NCBI GenBank assembly: GCA_022820725.1
Contig: JAJEFA010000020.1
Location: 62,001-126,000 of the forward strand
Length of the DNA: 64,000 nucleotides
DNA from: Candidatus Binatia bacterium
Lineage (GTDB): Bacteria > Desulfobacterota > Binatia > Bin18
Reading direction: 5' to 3'
The notes below the pieces were generated by a model, which worked only from the letters and a program-made list of their open reading frames with translations, did no database searches and was not told the origin of the DNA. Position 1 is the first letter of the stretch; each line of letters opens with the position of its first letter. The translations under genes were made by a program, and so were the position numbers. This document shows, piece after piece, positions 22,566-30,700 of this stretch.

Positions 22566-24005
22566 CTATACCACTGGCCGGGAGATGATATCGCCCGACA
22601 CGCGCCGTTTGAGCCATTGGCCGTCAGTCGAACTCCCGACCAGATTGCCCTGCTCAACAATCACCTTACCGCGCAGCATGGTCAGCACCGGATAGCCCAG
22701 GCAGGTAAAGCCCTCCCAGATGCTGTAGTCAGAGTCGGCGTGCAGATCGTCCATGGTAAGCGTTTTTTCCATGTTGGGATCAAGCAGGACGATATCGGCA
22801 TCGCTCCCCGGCTGAATCGCCCCCTTCTGGGGATAGAGCCCGAGAAGTTTGGCGGCGTTGGCCGAGGTAATATCAACAAAGCGTTGCAGTGACACATTAC
22901 GCTCGGCCACAAACTTGGTGAAGGCGACCGGCATACGGGTCTCAATGCCGTTATGCCCGCCACAGACGGTCTCAATGGTATCGCCCCACAGCTTTGGGCC
23001 TTTATGGGTCGTGTATTCATCCGTGGCCGTGGTTGCCAAACGGCCGTCCATCAGGCAGGCGATCAGCGCGTCGCGGTCATCCGCGAATTTAATGGCCGGA
23101 TAGGTATGAATCGCGGTTCCACCGGGTTTTTTGTAATCGTCGCAGGTAAATTGAAGGTAGTTATGGAGCGCCTCGCCATACACCGGCTGACCCGCAGCGC
23201 GCGCCTCAGCGATTGCCGCCACGCCTTCTTTGGCGGTCGTATGCACAAAATAAATACCTGCCTCAGTATGCTGGGCCAGACGAATGATATGACGGAAGGC
23301 CAGATCTTCAGAGATGTTGTTGTGAACCAAGTGGAGGTTGTACCCCTGGTCACGTCCCTCACGCTTGAGCTTTTCGGTCATATAGCGCACGACTTCGTCT
23401 TCTTCGGCGTGGACCGCCATAATGCCGCCGTGCTTGGCCACCTCGGCAAAGATCGTCCACAGATGTCCGTATGGGACCCGGATGGGATGGAAGGTGGTAA
23501 AAATCTTAAAGCTGGCTATGCCTTCCTGTATGGCTTCGCCAATCTCGCCGATCGTCTCCGGCGCGACCTCACCCGCCAGAATGTAGTGAAAGGTATAGTC
23601 AGTATAGGAGTGGGTGCGGAACACGCTACGGCGTTCCTCCACAACGCTCATAATGGATTTGGGTGTTTTGTCTTCCGCCTCTTCAAAACTCAGGTCCCCG
23701 GCGAAATCGACGATAGTCGTGACACCTCCGAACGCGGCAGCCCGGCTGGCGTCCTGGGGCGGCTGGGTCATGATATCCGGCTGACCCGACCACTCACTCG
23801 GCACGGGAATGCCGATATGCGCATGCGGCTCGATACCGCCTGGGATGACAATTTTGCCGCTGGCGTCAATCACCTGGGTGGCCTGCTCCGACAGTGTGCC
23901 TGACCAGCCGACGGCAACGATCTTCTCGCCCCGAATGCCGACATCCATTTCCCCGACTGCCTGGGGAGTAACGACTTGCCCACCTTTGATAACGCAATCG
24001 AGCAT
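22566..24005 (-). CDS. Dihydropyrimidinase / hydantoinase
   Basis: A 479-residue cyclic amidohydrolase. It starts MLDCVIKGGQVVTPQAVGEMD. Metal ligands are GGIEPHAHIGIPV (HxH near residue 61), the carbamylated lysine in GIASFKIFTTF (near 150), MAVHAEEDE, IYFVHTTA and a late Asp in TATDEYTTH. The substrate loop differs from classic D-hydantoinases, which have TDHCPF at the last site. It opens the ring of hydantoins, dihydropyrimidines or related cyclic ureides to N-carbamoyl acids. It precedes a carbamoylase-like gene in the same run. The AGGAGGGG site upstream of its ATG is strong. Confidence 0.9.
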   Translation of the reverse strand: MLDCVIKGGQVVTPQAVGEMDVGIRGEKIVAVGWSGTLSEQATQVIDASGKIVIPGGIEPHAHIGIPVPSEWSGQPDIMTQPPQDASRAAAFGGVTTIVDFAGDLSFEEAEDKTPKSIMSVVEERRSVFRTHSYTDYTFHYILAGEVAPETIGEIGEAIQEGIASFKIFTTFHPIRVPYGHLWTIFAEVAKHGGIMAVHAEEDEVVRYMTEKLKREGRDQGYNLHLVHNNISEDLAFRHIIRLAQHTEAGIYFVHTTAKEGVAAIAEARAAGQPVYGEALHNYLQFTCDDYKKPGGTAIHTYPAIKFADDRDALIACLMDGRLATTATDEYTTHKGPKLWGDTIETVCGGHNGIETRMPVAFTKFVAERNVSLQRFVDITSANAAKLLGLYPQKGAIQPGSDADIVLLDPNMEKTLTMDDLHADSDYSIWEGFTCLGYPVLTMLRGKVIVEQGNLVGSSTDGQWLKRRVSGDIISRPVV

Positions 24006-24091
24006 AGGACCCCTCCTTTGGACTGGATACCTTCCTTATCGCAAAGCGCTCAGCCTGCCGTCAAGGTTTGGCTTGGTCTTCTTGGCTTCGC

Positions 24092-24913
24092 TCAGACTCT
24101 GGTATGGGCGTTCACAAAATCAATGACAATGGAAGACGTCTGCTCGGGCTGCTCGATCATGTGATAGGTCCCGCCACCGTTCTCAACGAGCCTCACCTCG
24201 GCATGGGGACACAGAGTCGTAAAGGCTTCGATTGCCGCGGTTTGCCCCGGTGTGGCCGCCCCCAGATGGCCGGAGTTCCCCATAAGCACCAGGACCGGCA
24301 TCGTGAGCTTGGCGACATCGGCAGACAGGTCACAATGGGAAAAAGTTTCCAGGGTCTTTGCCAGAGACGGGATAGAGAAATTCCGCTTGAAAGACTCGAT
24401 TTCAAAAAGGGCAATCTCATTGGCCCGGTCGCCGAACACGTTGTGCTCGGCGCAGCCTATCCACTGGGTCAGGCGTCCCAGCGCCTCGTATCCGAACGCC
24501 TCGGTCACGTCTTGAAAGACGCGAAACATGCGGCGACTCTCGGGGCTAAAGGAAACGCCGGGATAGGTGATAAGGCTTTTAACGTGCTCGGGATACCGGG
24601 CGGCAAAGCGAACATTCAGCGGTGCGCCGGTCGAGGTGCCCCACAGATGGACCGCATCGAGACCGGCCTGATCCAGAATCACCCCCAAGTCATCAACCCA
24701 GCGATCAAAAGGATAACCGCCGGGCCAGGCGCGGTCCGACAAGCCGGCGCCCCGATAATGCCAATCGATCACTTGGAGGCGGGGGGTGAGCAGGTTCCGG
24801 ATATAGGCGAATTGATCGTGTAAAAGGCCGAACCCTCCGCTGACGACCAACGGCTCGCCGGTTCCGTTCACGTCATACCACAGCTTGACTCCGTTATCGT
24901 TCGCGTAGGGCAT
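24092..24913 (-). CDS. Alpha/beta hydrolase
   Basis: A 273-residue alpha/beta-hydrolase of the 3-oxoadipate enol-lactonase-like type. MPYANDNGVKLWYDVNGTGE is the usual opening. The nucleophile elbow is LWGTSTGAPLN (GxSxG, Ser near residue 97), and the catalytic His is probably in GGGTYHMIEQPEQ near the C-terminus. The chosen ATG at 24913 has AGGACGT upstream; the frame continues to a Met at 25042 but without family-like sequence. Substrate unknown. It is divergent from the EthD gene and upstream of the hydantoinase run, about 86 nt away. Confidence 0.85.
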   Translation of the reverse strand: MPYANDNGVKLWYDVNGTGEPLVVSGGFGLLHDQFAYIRNLLTPRLQVIDWHYRGAGLSDRAWPGGYPFDRWVDDLGVILDQAGLDAVHLWGTSTGAPLNVRFAARYPEHVKSLITYPGVSFSPESRRMFRVFQDVTEAFGYEALGRLTQWIGCAEHNVFGDRANEIALFEIESFKRNFSIPSLAKTLETFSHCDLSADVAKLTMPVLVLMGNSGHLGAATPGQTAAIEAFTTLCPHAEVRLVENGGGTYHMIEQPEQTSSIVIDFVNAHTRV

Positions 24914-25010
24914 ACGTCCTCCTTCGGGGCTTACAACTTGACTCGTACACGGATTTACCCGACCATGCCAACGATTCTTTTTGCCTGATTTTTTATGGAG
25001 GGGGTAACGT

Positions 25011-25361
25011 ATGGTGAAATTCATTGGGTGCGCGCGTCGCAAGGCCGGGATGAGTGTGGCCGAATTTCAGGACTACTGGAAAAACAACCACGGTCCGCTG
25101 GTCAAAAGCGTGCCCGAGTTCTGGCAGTACGTCCGCAAATATGTCCAGGGTCATACGCTCAGCGATCCTATACCAGGCTTCCCGCCGTCAGATTATGAGC
25201 CCTTCGACGGCATCGCCGAGCTGTGGTTTGACAGTGTGGAGGATATTGGCAAGGCGTTTACCCATCCCCGCTATCTCGAAATCATCCGCCCGGATGAGGC
25301 AAAGTTTGTGGACTTCGCCAACTCCCGCATGTTTATTGTCGAAGACGTTGAGATTGGGTAA
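25011..25361 (+). CDS. EthD domain protein
   Basis: A 116-residue ferredoxin-like dimeric alpha/beta barrel protein. MVKFIGCARRKAGMSVAEFQ and DYWKNNHGPLVKSVPE carry the EthD pattern (WxxxHGPL). EthD-like proteins accompany catabolic oxygenases and cleavage enzymes, and some have dehydrochlorinase or isomerase activity. GGAGGGGGTAACGT precedes the ATG. The LLM oxidoreductase starts 9 nt after its stop, so the two are co-transcribed. Confidence 0.85.
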   Translation: MVKFIGCARRKAGMSVAEFQDYWKNNHGPLVKSVPEFWQYVRKYVQGHTLSDPIPGFPPSDYEPFDGIAELWFDSVEDIGKAFTHPRYLEIIRPDEAKFVDFANSRMFIVEDVEIG

Positions 25362-25370
25362 GGGTCTGCC

Positions 25371-26423
25371 ATGAACTTTGGTGTGAGTTTTCAGTCGCAT
25401 ATTCAAAACAGCTGGAAGCATGCCGTGCTGGCCGAACAAATGGGCTTCAGCAACGCGTGGTTTGTCGATACCCAGATGCTGGCCTCGGACGTGTATGCGT
25501 GTATGACCCTGGCGGCTGAGCATACGAGCACCATCCAGCTTGGAACGGCCGTGGCGATTGCCGGCACGCGTATTGCCCCGGTCACTGCCCACTCGATCGC
25601 CACGGTGAACCAACTCGCCCCGGGCCGAACCATTCTGGGCCTCGGGACTGGCCACACTGCCTGGCGCACCATGGGCATGCCGCCCGTCCGCCTGGATACA
25701 TTCCGGCATACGATCGACGTGTGTCGAAAATTGCTGCGTGGAGAAGCGGTTGAATACCATGAACGCGGACGCCACAGTCAAATCCGTTTCCTCGACCGCG
25801 AGCGCGGATATATTAACGTCACCGATCCCGTCCCGATTTATCTTGCGGCTTCCTATCCCAAGGCGCTGGCCTTGGCCGGAGAGCTTGGTGACGGGTTGAT
25901 TACGGTGAGTACCATCACCTCTGATGCACTGACGGCGACATTAGAGAAGGCGGCCAAGGGCAGGCCGCAATCGTCGGGGCAACACAAAGATTATCCGGTC
26001 GTCACTGTCGGCGTCGCGTGCGTACTGCGTCCGGGCGAAACGCTCGATAGCCCTCGGGTCCTCACCCGGGTAGGGCCACGCATTGCCGTTGGGCTGCACT
26101 ATGCGTATGAGGTCGTTCGGCAGGGCAAGAAGGCCCCCGCCTATTTTGAGCCGTTTCTCACGCCACGATATAGAGCGTATCTGGACGAACGCTGGGATGA
26201 CATTCATGTGACCCACTCACGGTTTCTACAGCCAGGCGAAGAGGAGTTCATCACCCCGGAGGTGATTCGAGCCATGAGTGTGACCGGCACCCGAGAGGAA
26301 GTGATTAGGCGCCTCAAAGCATTAGAAGCCGCCGGTCTGACCCAAATGGTGATCTCTCCGCCGTGGGGCTATGTTGAGGAGAGCATTGTTGAGTTTGCGC
26401 GAGAAATTATTGCGTATTATTAG
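25371..26423 (+). CDS. LLM class flavin/F420-dependent oxidoreductase
   Basis: A 350-residue bacterial luciferase-like TIM-barrel enzyme. MNFGVSFQSHIQNSWKHAVL starts the barrel; GRTILGLGTGHTAWRTMGMP is the conserved cofactor-phosphate region; YLAASYPKALALAGELGDGL is typical of the F420-dependent methylene-H4MPT reductase-like group. The cofactor may be F420 or FMN; sequence alone does not decide. It is paired with the EthD gene. The convergent neighbour is an HsdR_N-like nuclease. Confidence 0.85.
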   Translation: MNFGVSFQSHIQNSWKHAVLAEQMGFSNAWFVDTQMLASDVYACMTLAAEHTSTIQLGTAVAIAGTRIAPVTAHSIATVNQLAPGRTILGLGTGHTAWRTMGMPPVRLDTFRHTIDVCRKLLRGEAVEYHERGRHSQIRFLDRERGYINVTDPVPIYLAASYPKALALAGELGDGLITVSTITSDALTATLEKAAKGRPQSSGQHKDYPVVTVGVACVLRPGETLDSPRVLTRVGPRIAVGLHYAYEVVRQGKKAPAYFEPFLTPRYRAYLDERWDDIHVTHSRFLQPGEEEFITPEVIRAMSVTGTREEVIRRLKALEAAGLTQMVISPPWGYVEESIVEFAREIIAYY

Positions 26424-26441
26424 ATGCATCATCAGATTTTC

Positions 26442-27332
26442 CTATGGTAGAGAAAACCGGACTTTGAATTGCGCGGGGTCTTGGCCGACGCGCTCAATAA
26501 CGGTTCGACAGCCCTTGGCTATACCCCTGCTACTTGTGTTTGTCTCGATATATAATGATTCCACTCGGGCGGGAGACGTAAATTGTTTCTTATCCGAATG
26601 AACAGCCTGGGTGGACACCGTATACCTTTTACTGCGTGGCGTCTTGAGAATAGGGCAGTGACTTTGTGTGAGATGGCGATTGTTTATGAGCCAACGCACG
26701 ACTTCGACTAGTAGCCATCTCCACGCCTTAATTCTAACGTCTGAACCGTCGGGGAACCGAACCTCTATCGGAGGACGAGATCCTCTTTGGGGATTCAACT
26801 TCGATAGCGGCTGCCATTTCTGTTCGTCACTCGAGAGGCGTCCGTTAGCAACGTCGTTTGAGACTCTAATCTCCCACAACGCCAGCGCTTTCAGGCACAC
26901 CTCAGCAGCCGCCTGGCTCTTCAAGTCGAACTCGACTATTCGCTTTTCGTCTATGCTGGCAAGTTTATGGGTTTCATAGATTTCCCAGCGTCTACCATCA
27001 GTGACCGAAAGGTAGCGAGTTCCTTGCCTCTGGCAGTAAGCGAGTCCTTGAGTGAGCACCTTTTCATTTCTCAGAGACGTATCCAGTTTTTTAGCCTCTA
27101 CTATCATGAGAGGTTTATCATCATTGAACAGGGCGTAATCTGCCGACCCGCCAACTCCTTTGTACTCAGGTATTACCAAGGTGGGGTTCTCGGTGTCCCA
27201 ACCCAGCTCCCGCAGTAGGGGATCAATCAGCACGTAGCGGGTCAGTGCCTCGTTCTGGCGAAGTGCGGGACCATGAACGTCAATCCGCTCACGGAGCTTT
27301 TCCACCAGAGTCAGCAGACTTTCCAATGGCAT
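26442..27332 (-). CDS. Standalone type I restriction HsdR N-terminal domain nuclease
   Basis: A 296-residue protein whose first ~150 residues match the HSDR_N endonuclease domain. The PD-(D/E)xK signature is visible as GGSADYALFNDDKPLMIVEAKKL (cut as SADYALF and LMIVEAKKL), then GLAYCQRQGTRYLSVTDGRR. No helicase domain is present and no HsdM or HsdS gene is adjacent. The C-terminal half is not recognised. The ATG at 27332 has GGAGGATAG upstream. Base composition is AT-richer than the flanking genes, which suggests separate acquisition. It could be an orphan defence nuclease or a regulator. Confidence 0.78.
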   Translation of the reverse strand: MPLESLLTLVEKLRERIDVHGPALRQNEALTRYVLIDPLLRELGWDTENPTLVIPEYKGVGGSADYALFNDDKPLMIVEAKKLDTSLRNEKVLTQGLAYCQRQGTRYLSVTDGRRWEIYETHKLASIDEKRIVEFDLKSQAAAEVCLKALALWEIRVSNDVANGRLSSDEQKWQPLSKLNPQRGSRPPIEVRFPDGSDVRIKAWRWLLVEVVRWLINNRHLTQSHCPILKTPRSKRYTVSTQAVHSDKKQFTSPARVESLYIETNTSSRGIAKGCRTVIERVGQDPAQFKVRFSLP

Positions 27333-27363
27333 ATCTATCCTCCTGCGCCTACTTCCTGTCCCC

Positions 27364-28431
27364 TCACTTCGCCGGCTTCTTCCAGATATCACGGGCCTGC
27401 ATCAAGGCAATCTGCTGGTCAATGACCTCTTCTTTGTACTGTGCGTGGTTGCCGGGGATTTTGTCGATATAGCGATTCTTGGGGTAGATCGGCTTTTCGT
27501 AAATGAGCTGCGCCATTTCCGCCCGCACGTCTTTCATCCAGTTCGTGACCTGGGCGTTGGCCCGGTGATGGCGTAAGGCTTCGATGTCGATTACGCCCCT
27601 GACATAGGTTGAGCCGTTGGTGTCACGCTGCTTGCCAACGATGGTCCCCTTGTAATCCACGACCATGGACTGACCGCTGCCGGCGTCAATCGGCGTCTCG
27701 CTGTCCGGGTAGAGGTGATAGCCGCCGATGTTGGGGGCAACAATATACATATTGTTCTCCAACGCCCGGGCGCGATTGGAGATCTCAAAGATATCGTTCT
27801 GGGTGAACGGGCCGGGCAGGGAGGCGCGGTAGACGACTTCCGCGCCATTCATCGCCAGCCCCCGGCCGTTCTCCGGGTAGTTGCCCTCCATGGCCATCAT
27901 GATGCCGAGTCGGCCAATTTCGGTATCGGCCACCGGCCAAAAGGCTTCCAGACTGCGTCCGTATTTTTCGATCCACCAATCAAAAAGATCGTGAGGTGAC
28001 ACCGAACGCTCGCACGGCAACAGAGCGGAGATCTTATAGTGTTTGAGAATGAGTTGACCGTCCGGGTCGAGAATAAAGCCGACGTTGAAGAACAGATTGG
28101 GCCAGTCTTCATGCCGCGCCTTGGCCTGGGCCATGATAAAGACCCCGTACTCACGCGCGAGTTCGCCGAGCTGGTCGGTCTCCGGGCCTGGGACGTCAAT
28201 CGCACAGGTCCGTGCAAACTCGGTGTGATCGACGTCCAGGACTTCGTCGTTAAAGCCTTGTAAAGCGCCCTCCGGGATGGCGAGCAGGCGGACTGGAATA
28301 TCAAGGTTGGAGAGCCAGAAAGCAGCTTTGGTCAGGCTGCGGATATGCTCGATATTCTTCTGCATATCCGCCCGCGTGCGGATTCCCCAAAACGTCGGGA
28401 CTAAGCCAACGGCATTATACGGTTCGATCAT
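27364..28431 (-). CDS. Nitrilase-superfamily protein lacking the catalytic cysteine
   Basis: A 355-residue protein with the nitrilase fold, closest by eye to formamidase/aliphatic amidase types. The Glu (LLAIPEGALQGF) and Lys (LKHYKISALLP) of the triad are present. At the cysteine site the sequence is LGIMMAMEGNYPENGRGLAM, where active relatives have CxDGNYPE; the codon at the Cys position is GCC (Ala). The protein therefore should not form the thioester intermediate. The long C-terminal tail resembles amidase oligomerisation arms. AAGGAGAACACAC precedes the ATG at 28431. It lies 17 nt after an amidohydrolase gene on the same strand. Confidence 0.8.
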   Translation of the reverse strand: MIEPYNAVGLVPTFWGIRTRADMQKNIEHIRSLTKAAFWLSNLDIPVRLLAIPEGALQGFNDEVLDVDHTEFARTCAIDVPGPETDQLGELAREYGVFIMAQAKARHEDWPNLFFNVGFILDPDGQLILKHYKISALLPCERSVSPHDLFDWWIEKYGRSLEAFWPVADTEIGRLGIMMAMEGNYPENGRGLAMNGAEVVYRASLPGPFTQNDIFEISNRARALENNMYIVAPNIGGYHLYPDSETPIDAGSGQSMVVDYKGTIVGKQRDTNGSTYVRGVIDIEALRHHRANAQVTNWMKDVRAEMAQLIYEKPIYPKNRYIDKIPGNHAQYKEEVIDQQIALMQARDIWKKPAK

Positions 28432-28448
28432 GTGTGTTCTCCTTCTGT

Positions 28449-29579
28449 TCAGAGCTGTATCCCGAAGAGCTGCGCCGCGTTGCCGACCACCATCTGATAC
28501 ACTTCGTCGTCCGGGACGCCGACAAAATCCTTGGCAATCTGCTGTTGGGACTTGGGAAAGGTGCCCTCGGTGTGGGGATAGTCGGCCCCCCACATGAGGC
28601 GCTCCACGCCAATGAGCTCACGGGTCAGAATTCCGGCCCGGTCATCTTCAAACGTGGCCCAGAACTGGCGCTTGAAATACGTACTGGGCGGCTCATTGAG
28701 TTGCGGTTGCATCCAGCGGTGATGGTCCTCCCACCAGTGATCCATCAGGCGCAGCAGACAGGCAATCCAGCCGATCCCGCCCTCGGAGATGATAAACTTC
28801 AGCTTGGGATACCGCTGAGGCGCACCGCTCCAGATCAACTCGGTCATCGCGTTCATGGGTTGGAAAGCCTTTTCATCCATAAACGCCATACCCGGACCGA
28901 TCCGACGGGCTTTCTCGTGGGTTGAAGCTCCGATATCGGCGGCCGTTCCCGAGTGGGCGACCGCTGGTAGCCCGATCTCTTCCAAACGTGCCCATAACGG
29001 CTCATAGTCGGGATGAATATACGGTCGGGCTGGGACGGCTGCCGGGATCATGACCGCCTTGAGACCGATCCTGGCGGCTCGTTCGGCTTCTTCGGCGGCC
29101 CATTTGAGCGGGCCCTGCATAGGCAGGATGGCAGCGCCAAGCAAACGATGCGGCGCGTAGGAGCAGAACTCGCTCAGCCAGTCGTTGTACACTTGGACGG
29201 CCGCGCGTTGATACTCGGCATCCGCAATGCGGTAAAACATGAGACTCCACTGGCCGGGGTAGATCACCTCGGCCCGTAGGTTGTCGAGCGCCTGGTCTTT
29301 GAGCCGTTCCTGCGGGTCCCACGCGCCCGGACGGGTATCCGCGTGACGCGCTACCGGCGACTCGACCTTGCCGGCAATCTTGCTTTCCAGGGCCGCGCCA
29401 TCGAGGCCGACCGCCACCGGGTCGAGCCCGTCGATCACATAGAAGTCGACCGACTTGCGGGTCTCGATGTGCGGCGCCCGGTCTCGGAAACGCCGGTCCA
29501 TGCGAGTCGTCCATAAATCGGCCGGCTCAACGACATGGCCGTCAGCTGAGACATAGCCGTCGGTCAGGCGGGCTGGCAT
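28449..29579 (-). CDS. Amidohydrolase family 2 metal-dependent hydrolase
   Basis: A 376-residue TIM-barrel hydrolase of the ACMSD-like amidohydrolase-2 group. The N-terminal metal site is VSADGHVVEPADLW; the substrate-facing His is in GLPAVAHSGTAAD; the last ligand region is LMWGADYPHTEGTFPKS. The family includes decarboxylases and hydrolases that act on aromatic or cyclic acids. It is a paralogue of the gene at 40168-41298. GAGGAGGACACCC precedes the ATG at 29579. It is flanked by an LLM oxidoreductase (21 nt upstream) and the Cys-less nitrilase (17 nt downstream). Confidence 0.88.
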   Translation of the reverse strand: MPARLTDGYVSADGHVVEPADLWTTRMDRRFRDRAPHIETRKSVDFYVIDGLDPVAVGLDGAALESKIAGKVESPVARHADTRPGAWDPQERLKDQALDNLRAEVIYPGQWSLMFYRIADAEYQRAAVQVYNDWLSEFCSYAPHRLLGAAILPMQGPLKWAAEEAERAARIGLKAVMIPAAVPARPYIHPDYEPLWARLEEIGLPAVAHSGTAADIGASTHEKARRIGPGMAFMDEKAFQPMNAMTELIWSGAPQRYPKLKFIISEGGIGWIACLLRLMDHWWEDHHRWMQPQLNEPPSTYFKRQFWATFEDDRAGILTRELIGVERLMWGADYPHTEGTFPKSQQQIAKDFVGVPDDEVYQMVVGNAAQLFGIQL

Positions 29580-29600
29580 GGGTGTCCTCCTCTTGTGCAA

Positions 29601-30581
29601 TTACCGATGCGCTTCGTCCAACAACGGCTTAAAAAAGTCGGGTTGGGCGATCCAGTCGTCTTCACTTGTCATTTCCTGGAAGAAGCTCGTGTCAATAACG
29701 ACTTCATCCATGCCGGCTTCCTTACACTCTTTGAGCTGTGGCAGCATCTCGTCAGGCGTGCCGATCCAGTTTGGCTGCATGAGTTGGTCACCGATTTTCT
29801 CAATACTGGGTAAGGCAGGGGCGGCAAACACACGATGGACGAGTTGAAGCGGACCGCGGCCAAACTCCTCTTTTGCCATCCGGTTAATCTGTTGCATGCG
29901 CGTGATCGCAAGCTCGACGGTATGACCGGCCGGATGCCAGGCATCACACAACTCAGCCACCCGTGACAAACCTGCGTCGCTCAAAAAGCCACCAAGAATC
30001 GGTACGGCCGGATTGCCGTGGGCGTCACGTTGCGTCGGCTTGGGTGAGGTTGATCCCCGTGGAATAGTGTAGAACGGACCGTCGTGCTGGGTTGGATTCG
30101 TCTTCCACGCCGCGCGTAAGGCGCGAATAAAGTCGCTACAACGGGCGCCCAGTTTCTCAAATGGCGTCTCCATCTGTGCATATTCTTCGCGTGACCAGCC
30201 TAGACCAATACCAAGATCGAACCGTCCGCCCGAGAGCAGGTCAATCGTTGCGATTTGTTTGGCGAGCGCCACGGGCCGATGATAGCCAAAGACCAGAACG
30301 GAAGTCCCGACGCGGATATGCTGGGTTATCCCAGCGACATAGGCGAGTGATTCCAAAGGCGCCAGTAAGCTTTCGTACGCCTCGGGCCATTGCACGAGTG
30401 TGTCCGGCCCAAGGACAGCTTGGTGTATGGGATGGCTCTGGGTAGGGTGTTCCGGGTACAACAAGTGATCCTGGACCCACAGCGAGTCATAGCCCAACTG
30501 GTCGGCACGGACGGCAAATTCATGGACGGCCCGCCGGCTGGCGAACGTCGTGAGCTGTGGCATGTTGAATCCGATTTTCAT
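29601..30581 (-). CDS. LLM class flavin/F420-dependent oxidoreductase
   Basis: A 326-residue luciferase-like monooxygenase. MKIGFNMPQLTTFASRRAVH and LGYDSLWVQDHLLYPEHP form the first barrel strands; LSGGRFDLGIGLGWSREEY is the family signature around residues 118-136. Substrate unknown. It is followed after 21 nt by the amidohydrolase and probably forms a three-gene unit with it and the Cys-less nitrilase. AAGGAGAGCACG lies before its ATG. Confidence 0.87.
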   Translation of the reverse strand: MKIGFNMPQLTTFASRRAVHEFAVRADQLGYDSLWVQDHLLYPEHPTQSHPIHQAVLGPDTLVQWPEAYESLLAPLESLAYVAGITQHIRVGTSVLVFGYHRPVALAKQIATIDLLSGGRFDLGIGLGWSREEYAQMETPFEKLGARCSDFIRALRAAWKTNPTQHDGPFYTIPRGSTSPKPTQRDAHGNPAVPILGGFLSDAGLSRVAELCDAWHPAGHTVELAITRMQQINRMAKEEFGRGPLQLVHRVFAAPALPSIEKIGDQLMQPNWIGTPDEMLPQLKECKEAGMDEVVIDTSFFQEMTSEDDWIAQPDFFKPLLDEAHR

Positions 30582-30700
30582 CGTGCTCTCCTTTATTGGA
30601 CCGGCAAACTCCGCCAGTAACCAAATGTGCGAGGTTCGGCTGAGATGAAGTCGTTATATAGCAACGGGCCGTGCCGGATTTTAGGTCGCTGAGCGAACCC

